The notes under the pieces are model-generated. The model did not search any database and had not been told where the DNA came from. It saw only the letters and a program-made list of their open reading frames with translations. Source: Lachnospiraceae bacterium (GTDB lineage Bacteria > Bacillota > Clostridia > Lachnospirales > Lachnospiraceae). Taken from it: a stretch of 64,000 nucleotides of DNA. The stretch's first letter is position 1. Every line of letters starts with the position of its first letter. Below, in pieces: positions 1-6,869 of the stretch. The DNA lies in contig JAJQEO010000065.1 in the NCBI GenBank assembly GCA_021201665.1, positions 1 to 64,000 on the forward strand. The letters run 5' to 3'. A program made the position numbers and the translations under genes.

Positions 1-10
1 CTTTATTTAC

Positions 11-37
11 AATAAAAAAGAGAGGTGAAAACCTCTC
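11..37 (-). terminator. Rho-independent terminator on the minus strand
   Basis: A perfect 7-bp stem (GAGAGGT / ACCTCTC) closes a GAAA tetraloop. Read on the minus strand it is followed by a run of T (A-tract at 14-19 on the plus strand). No minus-strand gene that would use it is visible immediately to the right. Confidence 0.55.
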
Positions 38-410
38 CAAAGTGTTTAAGTGCCGCTCCGGTTTCTGCGCAACAACCGCAGAGTCCGGCATACCTCCACC
101 CTCTCCATATTAAAAGCTGCCGGGAAACGCAGCCGCAGGATGGAAGAGCTGCGGATTTTTGACGAGTAACTGGTAAAAAAATGGTTGATTTTTTTTATGA
201 AACGCAAATAATAAGGGTGTAAGGAGTCTGTTTTGTACAAATACAGATTTTGATGTGGGCTGGTCGTAAGACCCGGGTCCAACCTGTTCGGCGGGGAGAC
301 TCCCCGCCATTTTTGTATTCACTGTATTAAACTGTTTTACAGGTGAAGGAGAAATTGATGAAAGAACTGAGCATGAAAAGTTCACAAAAATGAATGTGAA
401 ATTTTGGTAA
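38..410. other. Intergenic region without a supported gene
   Basis: Apart from the plus-strand terminator at 290-315 I see no convincing coding sequence here. The short open frames on the minus strand have low-complexity composition, no ribosome site and no recognisable motif. Confidence 0.5.
290..315 (+). terminator. Rho-independent terminator
   Basis: The stem GGCGGGG / CCCCGCC (290-308, short AGACT-type loop) is followed by ATTTTTG. It probably ends a transcript entering from the left of the window. Confidence 0.65.
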
Positions 411-429
411 AATTTCGAGCCTCGAAATT
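411..429. promoter_or_regulatory. Perfect 19-bp palindrome, candidate operator
   Basis: AATTTCGAGCCTCGAAATT is a perfect 9+1+9 palindrome ending 12 bp upstream of the -35 box at 442. Its symmetry and position fit a dimeric regulator site controlling the leader-protein operon. The regulator is not identifiable from the sequence. Confidence 0.5.
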
Positions 430-441
430 GCCGAAAATTCC

Positions 442-470
442 TTTACAATCGGCCCAAACTGGCGTATATT
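442..470 (+). promoter_or_regulatory. Sigma-A type promoter of the leader-protein operon
   Basis: TTTACA (442-447), a 17-bp spacer and TATATT (465-470). The implied leader RNA is about 70 nt and contains an imperfect CCTGCC/GGCGGG hairpin before the first gene at 547. Confidence 0.6.
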
Positions 471-546
471 TATAACAAATATTGTAACGTTGGTCTTCCT
501 GCCGGGCGTGAAAAGGCGGGACAGAGAATTAGAAAGGTGAAAAGAG

Positions 547-924
547 ATGAGGGATACATACATAAAACCTCTGATCCTGGCGGAGGATGATTTGGCGGAG
601 GGCGTGTATACCGCGAGCGGAAGCGGGAACACCAGCTATAGTATCTCATCGGCCGGAAGCTGGGGAAATGGCGATTCTACCAGTACAGCTCAGTTCAGCG
701 TGACGATTGATAATTCTGGAGGTAGCGCTACAGATACATGGACGGTTACCTTGAGTGCGTCAGGAGGCAGCCTGCAGAGTATTAGTGGATCGTGGGTATA
801 CAGCAGTTCAGGCCAGGCATCGGTTTCCTGCAGTTCCAGTCAGGTAATTATCAGCGGTACCGGCACGTCGGCATCAGGAGGATTTCAGGTAGTTTATACC
901 GGAGACAGTCTGACGTTGAGCTGA
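547..924 (+). CDS. Small leader-bearing Ser/Gly-rich beta-protein (candidate exported precursor)
   Basis: A 125-residue protein of no family I can name. Residues 1-25 form a conserved polar leader of pattern Y-x-x-P-x-I-L-A-x-D-x-[IL]-x-E-G-V-Y-T-A-S-G, shared almost exactly with the next gene. The rest is extremely rich in Ser, Thr, Gly and Val with alternating hydrophobic residues, as in an extracellular beta-sandwich. There is no hydrophobic core for a Sec signal peptide, yet A-S-G at the leader end has small residues at -3 and -1, as leader or signal peptidases like. The start has a good ribosome site (AAAGGTG). Downstream come a second paralogue, an ABC exporter, a PqqD-domain protein and an S24/S26 peptidase, which suggests leader recognition, cleavage and export. 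That role is inference. Confidence 0.7.
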   Translation: MRDTYIKPLILAEDDLAEGVYTASGSGNTSYSISSAGSWGNGDSTSTAQFSVTIDNSGGSATDTWTVTLSASGGSLQSISGSWVYSSSGQASVSCSSSQVIISGTGTSASGGFQVVYTGDSLTLS

Positions 925-1014
925 TTTGATCGGAGATTGTTGTGGTTTCTGAGAAATAATGGAGAGTTTGTGGGCAATACAATTGAATAAAAGTAAAGGA
1001 AAGAGGGCGTAATG

Positions 1015-1425
1015 ATGAATAAAAGATATGCAAGGCCAGTAATCCTGGCAAATGATGAGATTTCAGAGGGCGTGTATACGGCGAGCGGCACGGACTGCTA
1101 TACGGTGACTTACAATATTCACCAGACCCCGGAGACGGGCAGGGGTGATTACCGGATTCAGATAAATGGGGTACACTCCGCGACACACCACAGCACAGCG
1201 CAGACGCTGGTGATTACCTTTAATCAGGCAGTCACCTATGTATCATCGAACGGATCGCTTGCTTCCGGGGATGGTACAGCTACATTGTCTGTCAACTATG
1301 CTTATCATAACAATGCGACAGACAATATTGGCCTTGGTGATCTGGTTGTTGAAGCAGATCAGGGTCTTGCGGTTACCAATGCATATATTGTATGTAATAT
1401 GACCTGCAGCCAGCATGATTCATGA
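1015..1425 (+). CDS. Second leader-bearing beta-protein, paralogue of the preceding gene
   Basis: A 136-residue protein with the same N-terminal leader (RPVILAND...SEGVYTASG) and a different C-terminal body. The body has patches such as TPETGRGDYRIQINGVH, a beta-strand pattern and three Cys residues. I recall similar uncharacterised proteins from Lachnospiraceae but can give no function. Two ATGs are possible (1012, 1015). The second is chosen because it makes the leader align residue for residue with the paralogue and gives better spacing to AGAGG. It lies 90 bp after the first gene in the same direction, so the two are probably co-transcribed and end at the hairpins at 1441-1510. Confidence 0.68.
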   Translation: MNKRYARPVILANDEISEGVYTASGTDCYTVTYNIHQTPETGRGDYRIQINGVHSATHHSTAQTLVITFNQAVTYVSSNGSLASGDGTATLSVNYAYHNNATDNIGLGDLVVEADQGLAVTNAYIVCNMTCSQHDS

Positions 1426-1440
1426 ATATTACATTTATGT

Positions 1441-1471
1441 TCTGCCCGCTCCACGGAAAGGAGTGGGCAGA
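1441..1471 (+). other. Strong RNA hairpin after the leader-protein genes
   Basis: TCTGCCC-G-CTCC pairs with GGAG-T-GGGCAGA across an ACGGAAA loop. No T-run follows directly, so it may be an mRNA 3' stabiliser placed before the terminator at 1478. Confidence 0.5.
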
Positions 1472-1477
1472 TGAAAA

Positions 1478-1510
1478 AGGAAAGCTTCAGACAGAGGCTT
1501 CCTTTTTTTT
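1478..1510 (+). terminator. Rho-independent terminator of the leader-protein operon
   Basis: An imperfect stem between GGAAAGCTTC and GAGGCTTCC is followed by eight T residues (1503-1510). Confidence 0.6.
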
Positions 1511-1515
1511 ACTCT

Positions 1516-1677
1516 TTACCCCATCAAAATTATCTCATCCATCAAAAACTGGCGGATGCCGATCGTGACGAGTTCGTATTTATCATAGCGCGGCTTTTTC
1601 CCCTCTCTCACATCAATGAATTTTTTACGGAAAAAATACAAGCGTAAATGTGGTATCGCAGGAACATTTATGTTATA
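1516..1677 (-). pseudogene. C-terminal gene remnant, family not recognised
   Basis: The minus strand encodes about 53 residues with natural protein character (for example RLYFFRKKFIDVREGKKPRY then DKYELVTIGIRQFLMDEI) up to a TAA at 1516-1518. No start codon lies in the open frame: a stop lies just upstream at 1678-1680. I read it as the surviving C-terminus of a decayed gene. It sits back to back with another remnant at 1732. An extended -10 (TGTTATACT, 1671-1679) on the plus strand overlaps its 5' edge and could drive the downstream genes. Confidence 0.4.
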
Positions 1678-1731
1678 CTACGATGCATAGAAATGACTGG
1701 CTGTTTATACAGCATTTAGACGGAGGCCTTT

Positions 1732-1905
1732 ATGAAATCTTTCAATACATCAGTTGCCTGTGTCCCGGAAAAGCACTATATGGTAGACATGACTGGCCGG
1801 GTAAACCAGATTATTGATTCACTGATTCGGGAAAATAAATATTTTACGATCGGCAGTCACGATTTGGAAAGTAATGGAAAAAGAATCCGTGAAGTGATTG
1901 TCTGA
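1732..1905 (+). pseudogene. Remnant of an AAA-ATPase-like (AAA-ATPase_like / PD-(D/E)XK nuclease) protein
   Basis: A 57-codon frame with a strong ribosome site (GGAGG 6 bp upstream). Residues 1-40 match my recollection of the N-terminus of the Clostridial AAA-ATPase_like family: ...CxPEKHYMVDxTxRVxQI...KYFTI. In full-length members this is followed at once by a Walker region (NRARQYGKTTT). Here it jumps to an unrelated 17-residue tail and a stop, so the ATPase core has been lost by internal deletion. It lies 31 bp upstream of the ABC exporter and may be translated, so a repurposed small peptide cannot be excluded. Confidence 0.5.
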
Positions 1906-1936
1906 TCAATGACAGGATGAGGCGTGCAGAAAACAA

Positions 1937-3841
1937 ATGAAAGAGCGGCTGGCGTTTTACTGGGGGCGCATCAGGGCGGGGCGCCTGAAAGAATTTATCG
2001 AGCAAACGAAGTGGATTTACTCCTATGCGAGGCGGTACTGGCTGCCAATGGTTTTTTATACGGCACTCGGACTGACGGGGACGGTGGTGTCGCTGCTGTC
2101 CAGTCTGGTGTCGCGCGATCTGGTGGATATTATCACCGGGCACGAGACTGGTCTGGTAGTGCAGACGTTTTGCATGATGATCGGGCTGAATATCGGCAAT
2201 ACGATCGTCAGCATGATCTCGAATTACGCGTCGGAATGGATCAGTATGAAGGTCGACGCGGAGATTAAATCCGAGATTTTTGAAAAGATTCTGGTGACGG
2301 ACTGGGAGAGCCTGACGAATTACCACACGGGCGACCTGCTGACGCGGTGGAGCTCGGACGCGAGCCAGATCTCCAGCGGCGTACTGAGCTTTATCCCGAA
2401 CGCGATCATTTATGTGTTCCGGTTTTTCAGCGCGTTTGCGATGGTTATCTATTATGACTGGACATTTGCAGTATTTGCGTTTCTGGGGATGCCGGTGTCG
2501 CTGCTGCTTTCCCGGAGACTGATGCGGCGCATGGTGAACAACAATAAGCGCAGCGCGGCCATGGGCGCGAAGATGTCCGGTTTCAATCAGGAAGCCTTTT
2601 CGAATATCCAGACGATCAAGGCGTTCGGGCTGATCTCGATGTATGTGCAGCATTTAAAGGATCTGCAAAAGGAATACATAGATATGAAGCTGGATTTCCA
2701 GCGGATGTCCGTCTGGACGTCGCTGCTTCTGACAACAGTTGGGCTGGTGGTTTCTTATGCCAGCTATGGCTGGGGTATTTACCGGGTCTGGAGCGGGGCC
2801 ATCAGCTACGGCACGATGACGATGTTTCTGTCGCTCTCCGGTACGCTGACCGGAGCGCTCAGCAACCTCACCTCACTGGTGCCGAGCGCGATCACCCTGA
2901 CGACCTCCGCCGGCAGGCTGATGGATATCGTCGAGATGCCGCGGGAGGATTACAGCAACGCGCCGGAAGTGCAGGACTTCATGAACCGCAACAGAACGGA
3001 GGGCATCAGCCTGTATGCCGAACATATCCGCTATGCGTATCAGAACGGCACGCTGGTGTTTGAGAACGCGACGTTCTATGCCCGACCGCATGAGATTGTG
3101 GCGCTGGTCGGCCCGTCCGGCGAGGGGAAGACAACGATGCTGCGGCTGGTGCTCGCGCTGATGCCGGTGAAGGAAGGAAGTCTGACACTGTATGGCGGAG
3201 GAGCGGCGGCAGCGGGAACCGAACTTGTCAGCGAAGAGGCGGCAGGGAACAGACCTGTCAGCGAGGGTACGGCGGAGACCGAATCTGTCAGTGCTGAGGG
3301 TCATGTGCTGCAAGACAGTATCGGAAAAATGGACGGAGAAATGCCGGACTGCATCCCCATGACACCGGCCGCGCGGATGATTTTCTCCTATGTGCCGCAG
3401 GGAAATACGATGTTTTCCGGCACGATCGCGGGAAATATGCGCAATGTCAAGGAGGACGCGACGGATGAGGAGATCGTGGAAGCACTGAAAATGGCCTGCG
3501 CATGGGACTTCGTAGAAAAACTGCCGGATGGAATTTACAGTGAGATCAAGGAACGCGGCGGCGGGTTTTCCGAAGGGCAGGCGCAGCGGCTTTCCATTGC
3601 CAGGGCACTTTTGCGGAAATCGCCGATCCTTTTGCTGGACGAGGCGACCTCCGCGCTGGACGTTGCGACTGAACGGAAGCTTCTGCGCAACATCATGAGT
3701 GATGAATATCCGCGTACCTGCATTGTGACGACGCACCGGCCTACCGTGCTTACGATCTGCGACCGCGTGTACGCGATTCGGAACCGGAAGTGTGAGGTGC
3801 TGGGTACGGAGGAAGTAGAGCGGATGATCAAGGACTTCTAA
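1937..3841 (+). CDS. ABC exporter, fused membrane and ATPase domains
   Basis: A 634-residue half-transporter. An ABC_membrane region of about six helices spans residues 30-310. The nucleotide-binding domain begins near 362 with Walker A GPSGEGKTT (about 391), a Q-loop (SYVPQGN), a variant signature FSEGQAQR (about 543) in place of LSGGQ, Walker B ILLLDEAT (about 564) and switch His in TTHR. There is no N-terminal C39 peptidase domain, so any cargo leader must be cut by another enzyme; a candidate is the S24/S26 peptidase at 5173. Between Walker A and the Q-loop (about residues 417-475) lies an unusual insertion with degenerate Val-Ser-Glu-Gly repeats. The stop codon overlaps that of the convergent gene by 4 bp. 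The export role is inferred from the family; the cargo from the neighbourhood. Confidence 0.88.
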   Translation: MKERLAFYWGRIRAGRLKEFIEQTKWIYSYARRYWLPMVFYTALGLTGTVVSLLSSLVSRDLVDIITGHETGLVVQTFCMMIGLNIGNTIVSMISNYASEWISMKVDAEIKSEIFEKILVTDWESLTNYHTGDLLTRWSSDASQISSGVLSFIPNAIIYVFRFFSAFAMVIYYDWTFAVFAFLGMPVSLLLSRRLMRRMVNNNKRSAAMGAKMSGFNQEAFSNIQTIKAFGLISMYVQHLKDLQKEYIDMKLDFQRMSVWTSLLLTTVGLVVSYASYGWGIYRVWSGAISYGTMTMFLSLSGTLTGALSNLTSLVPSAITLTTSAGRLMDIVEMPREDYSNAPEVQDFMNRNRTEGISLYAEHIRYAYQNGTLVFENATFYARPHEIVALVGPSGEGKTTMLRLVLALMPVKEGSLTLYGGGAAAAGTELVSEEAAGNRPVSEGTAETESVSAEGHVLQDSIGKMDGEMPDCIPMTPAARMIFSYVPQGNTMFSGTIAGNMRNVKEDATDEEIVEALKMACAWDFVEKLPDGIYSEIKERGGGFSEGQAQRLSIARALLRKSPILLLDEATSALDVATERKLLRNIMSDEYPRTCIVTTHRPTVLTICDRVYAIRNRKCEVLGTEEVERMIKDF

Positions 3842-5073
3842 GTGTGTGCGGCGTCAATCTGTCCTTTCATATAGATCGCAGCCTCATCCTCCTTTGTGCA
3901 GCTAAGATGCCGGATGGGCACGAGAGATGAGAGAGCATGGGCGAATTGGAGATTGATCTCCAGCTGCCCGCGTGTCCATACTGGCGAGATAAAACGTTGC
4001 GAGAGAAGCAGCACCTGCCGATCCGGTCCCGGGGTCAGGCAGAGGTTGTGCCTGGCCTGCTTTAAAAGAATAATTCCGCCGAGCGGATAGTCTTCTGTTG
4101 TCGAGGTACCGGAGGTTCCGCACCAGGGAAGGCCGCAGACCATGGGCTGTTCATTCTGGATGGTGAGCAGGTTCAGGTCACCATTTAAAATGGGGGTCTC
4201 AAACAGACGATTCCAGATCTCCGTGTGTGTGGATTTTCCGGCGCCGGAATGTCCGGAAAAGAGCCAGGCTTTTCCCTGATACAGGATAGAAGCGGAGTGC
4301 AGGGCAAATATTCCGCGCTTTTGCGCCAGATACAGATACGCCAGGCGAATGGCGTGAAAAAGCTCCGTGACGAGCGGTTCTTCAAAGGGCGGAGTACAGA
4401 AAAACCGCGCCGCTGCCCCGTCTTTGGAAAGATGGACCTCCCGGATCTGCGGTGCCTGCGGAAAATGAAGGAGATATCTGTCCCGGCAGTCCTGCACGGT
4501 CAGCTCTGGATGATGGATGAGAAAAGGAGCGTCCGCTAAACTGTCGCCGGGAAGTGCCGTGGCGATTTCAACCGTCAGATCAGCCTCATTCCGGGGTGGG
4601 CAGAAGAAAGGCTCGAATTCCGGCGCAAAGGCAGAAGCCGGGCCGACAAGACGCACCGAGAGACCGCCGATTTCCGCAAAATGCACCGAGAGTCCGCCAA
4701 TTTCCGCAAAATGCTCTTGCGGTGAGGGGAGGGCATCGGTAATTTCATGGTTTTCTGCCGGGCGATCTGCGGGGGAAACAGGCGGAGCCGCGCAGGCTTC
4801 CGCTGGCAGAATTCCAAGAGCAGTCAGCTGCGCCAGAAATTCGTCCAGGTCCCTCTTAAACTGAGGCAATTCCTGTTCGGCTGCCTGATAGTGCGCCGCG
4901 AACGCTGACAGAAGCTCCTCCCTGGTCGGATCGTTCTGAAGCTGTTCCCAGAGGAAGGCACCAGTTTCATTGACAAGAATGCCTCTTTTGAGGTCAGCGA
5001 CGGCCTGACCGAAGGGCAGGATGTATGGGGTTCCTGCAATGGTCTGCAGTGTCCAGCATTTGTCAGGCTTCAT
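3838..5073 (-). CDS. PqqD-domain / HprK-related kinase-like protein
   Basis: A 411-residue two-domain protein. Residues 1-95 resemble the PqqD fold (RiPP recognition element): CWTLQTIAGTPYILPFG, GILVNETGAFLW and a helical tail. The C-terminal half resembles HPr-kinase-related proteins, with P-loop SGHSGAGKSTHTEIW (about 274), then ILNGDLNLL and the GLPWCG signature typical of HprK-related kinases in peptide gene clusters. Between them is a Pro/Ala-rich linker containing an exact tandem duplication of HFAEIGGLSV (two 30-nt copies, 4653-4712). The start at 5073 is chosen over 5148 because GGGAG precedes it and PqqD homology begins there. PqqD domains bind leader peptides, so this protein may recognise the EGVYTASG leaders of the 547 and 1015 genes. 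The kinase activity is unproven. Confidence 0.78.
   Translation of the reverse strand: MKPDKCWTLQTIAGTPYILPFGQAVADLKRGILVNETGAFLWEQLQNDPTREELLSAFAAHYQAAEQELPQFKRDLDEFLAQLTALGILPAEACAAPPVSPADRPAENHEITDALPSPQEHFAEIGGLSVHFAEIGGLSVRLVGPASAFAPEFEPFFCPPRNEADLTVEIATALPGDSLADAPFLIHHPELTVQDCRDRYLLHFPQAPQIREVHLSKDGAAARFFCTPPFEEPLVTELFHAIRLAYLYLAQKRGIFALHSASILYQGKAWLFSGHSGAGKSTHTEIWNRLFETPILNGDLNLLTIQNEQPMVCGLPWCGTSGTSTTEDYPLGGIILLKQARHNLCLTPGPDRQVLLLSQRFISPVWTRGQLEINLQFAHALSSLVPIRHLSCTKEDEAAIYMKGQIDAAHT
4653..4712 (-). repeat. In-frame 2 x 30-nt tandem duplication
   Basis: Two adjacent 30-nt units (4653-4682, 4683-4712) differ at two positions and encode HFAEIGGLSV twice in the interdomain linker of the PqqD/HprK-like protein. 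Confidence 0.85.
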
Positions 5074-5172
5074 AATAATTTTCTCCCTTGAATAAGATGT
5101 AATTTTATATTTTGTCATTATTTGTTTCTCGATGGTATCATTACGCAAAAAACAGGAGATCGTACGCCGGAT

Positions 5173-5634
5173 ATGGAAAAACAGAAAGCAGATATCGAAC
5201 AGCTTCTTGCCGAAGGGCGGGTCATTCAGTTAAAACCGCGCGGAACCAGCATGTACCCTATGTTTGTGGAGGGGCGTGATGAAGCGGTCATCGATCCAAT
5301 TAAAAAGGTCACTCAGGCAGACGGCAGTCTGCGCCTGCGAAGGGGCGATGTTGTTCTTTACCGGCGCGACGGCGGAATACTGGTGCTTCACCGGATCAGC
5401 CGGTGCGCACAGGAAGGCTATTATCTGGTGGGCGACAATCAAAGCGTGGAGGAGGGGCCGATCCGGGGCGGCCAGATCCTGGGGATTCTGACCGGTTTTA
5501 TCCGAAAGGGACACTACTGCCCGGCCCGTCATCCGGTTTATCAGCTGGCAAGCCGGATCTGGCTGATCCTGCTCCCGGTGCGTCCGAAGATCACACGGAC
5601 TCTGCACCGGATAAAACGATCTGTAAACCCGTAG
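5173..5634 (+). CDS. S24/S26-family peptidase
   Basis: A 153-residue protein with the S24/S26 signature. The nucleophile Ser lies in PRGTSMYPMF (S-x-M-x-P) near residue 30, followed by RRGDVVLYRR and VLHRI, then GDNQ. It lacks a clear catalytic Lys. A His-bearing VLHRI segment sits where SipW-type (ER-type) signal peptidases carry His. A single hydrophobic segment near the C-terminus (LASRIWLILL) may anchor it. The ATG at 5173 is preferred over 5122: it follows AGGAG, although the 14-nt gap is long. It is divergent from the PqqD/HprK-like gene with 100 bp between them. Inferred role: removal of the leader of the small beta-proteins after A-S-G. Confidence 0.75.
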   Translation: MEKQKADIEQLLAEGRVIQLKPRGTSMYPMFVEGRDEAVIDPIKKVTQADGSLRLRRGDVVLYRRDGGILVLHRISRCAQEGYYLVGDNQSVEEGPIRGGQILGILTGFIRKGHYCPARHPVYQLASRIWLILLPVRPKITRTLHRIKRSVNP

Positions 5635-5748
5635 GCCGTTTAATTACGCGTTCATTATATCCGGCCTTACAAAAATGTCAAGCCGTGAAAAACGGTCCGT
5701 GAAAAAACAACGCTGAAAAAACAACCCTGGTAAAAGATTGCTTTTTAC

Positions 5749-5776
5749 TTGCAATCATTTCAGGATGTGTTAGAAT
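5749..5776 (+). promoter_or_regulatory. Promoter for KDPG aldolase transcript
   Basis: TTGCAA (5749-5754), 16-bp spacer, TAGAAT (5771-5776). The untranslated leader would be about 215 nt, unusually long. Confidence 0.55.
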
Positions 5777-5889
5777 AAAGGCACGGTTACCGTCGGCGTT
5801 CGGAGAATTCGCAGAGGAATATTTCAGGGCGTTTACTTATTAACCGGCGGATATTGGTCTTTATCACAACATTCGAGCAACAGAAGGGC

Positions 5890-5963
5890 ATGATACTACG
5901 GTTCCCAAAATCAGGAATAGGAGCGTGAGCGTTCCATTCCTGACCTTGTGTCCCTTGTATCAT
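5890..5963 (+). other. Structured 5' leader RNA upstream of eda
   Basis: Nested complementarity: ATGATAC (5890-5896) pairs with GTATCAT (5957-5963), and inside it CAGGAAT (5912-5918) pairs with ATTCCTG (5936-5942) with further partial pairing around a TGAG loop. It lies within the long 5' leader and ends 34 nt before the start codon. It matches no riboswitch I recognise. Confidence 0.45.
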
Positions 5964-5996
5964 CACATAAAATAACACAGAAAAAGGAGAAAAATC

Positions 5997-6638
5997 ATGG
6001 CGGATGAGATGAGCAGCAAGATTCAGGAAATGGGCGTTGTCCCGGTAGTTGTACTGGAAAACGCGGCGGACGCCGCACCGCTGGCGAAGGCTCTCTGCGA
6101 GGGCGGGCTTCCCTGCGCGGAGGTGACATTCCGCACAGCGGCGGCAGAAGAGAGCATTGGGATTATGGCAAAGGAGTATCCGGACATGCTGGTGGGCGCC
6201 GGCACGGTGCTGACGATTGACCAGGTGGACTGCGCGGTGGCGGCGGGTGCGAAGTTCATCGTGAGCCCGGGATTTGATCCGGAGATCGTAGATTACTGCC
6301 TGTCAAAGCAGATTCCGGTATTTCCGGGCTGTGTGACCCCGTCTGAAGTGGCACAGGCGGTAAAGAGAGGACTGAAGGTCGTGAAGTTTTTCCCGGCAGA
6401 GCAGTTCGGCGGCGTCAATACTGTAAAGGCTTTGTCCGCACCTTATGTAGGACTGAAGTTCATGCCGACCGGCGGCGTAAACGCGGGCAACCTCAAGAAC
6501 TACCTCACCTGCCCGGCGATCATTGCCTGCGGCGGCAGCTGGATGGTAAAGGGCGCGCTGGTGAAGGAAGGCAAATTTGACGAAATCCGCCGCATGACCG
6601 AGGAAGCGGTTGCGCTGGTGAAGGAGATCCGTAGCTGA
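5997..6638 (+). CDS. eda: 2-dehydro-3-deoxyphosphogluconate (KDPG) aldolase / 4-hydroxy-2-oxoglutarate aldolase
   Basis: Cleaves KDPG to pyruvate and glyceraldehyde 3-phosphate in the cytosol, the last step of the Entner-Doudoroff route and of uronate catabolism. The 213 residues show the full class I aldolase barrel: general-acid region EVTFRT (E near 42), GAGTVLT, SPGFD, the Schiff-base Lys in VVKFFPAE, and the phosphate-binding FMPTGGV and GGSWM. The start has AAGGAGA 6-7 bp upstream. The following gene encodes a lactonase of the same part of metabolism. Kdgk or edd partners are not in the window, so uronate use is as likely as a full ED pathway. Confidence 0.92.
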   Translation: MADEMSSKIQEMGVVPVVVLENAADAAPLAKALCEGGLPCAEVTFRTAAAEESIGIMAKEYPDMLVGAGTVLTIDQVDCAVAAGAKFIVSPGFDPEIVDYCLSKQIPVFPGCVTPSEVAQAVKRGLKVVKFFPAEQFGGVNTVKALSAPYVGLKFMPTGGVNAGNLKNYLTCPAIIACGGSWMVKGALVKEGKFDEIRRMTEEAVALVKEIRS

Positions 6639-6869
6639 GAGCTGTTCCCGGCAGAAAACACGGCAGCTATGCGAGGTGGAGTTTTACACAGCTGCTGCAA
6701 AGCACAGCAACTGTGCAGAATATTACTTCACGCCTGCTGTGAAGTGCAGTAACAATCCGCATCATAAGTATTGGAATCATAATCATGTCATTTATCGTAC
6801 AGATCATCTGGCATGTTTGTAAAAAGGCAGATTTGCAGCCCGGCTTGCCCGGAGCAGGAGGAGAACTAC

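Noticed and set aside
46-282. Minus-strand 78-codon open frame near the left edge
   Set aside because: No ribosome site, no motif and irregular composition; terminator hairpins flank it.
1844-2653. Long minus-strand open frame antisense to the ABC exporter
   Set aside because: His/Arg/Gln-rich translation without domains or ribosome site; mirrors codon bias of the true plus-strand gene.
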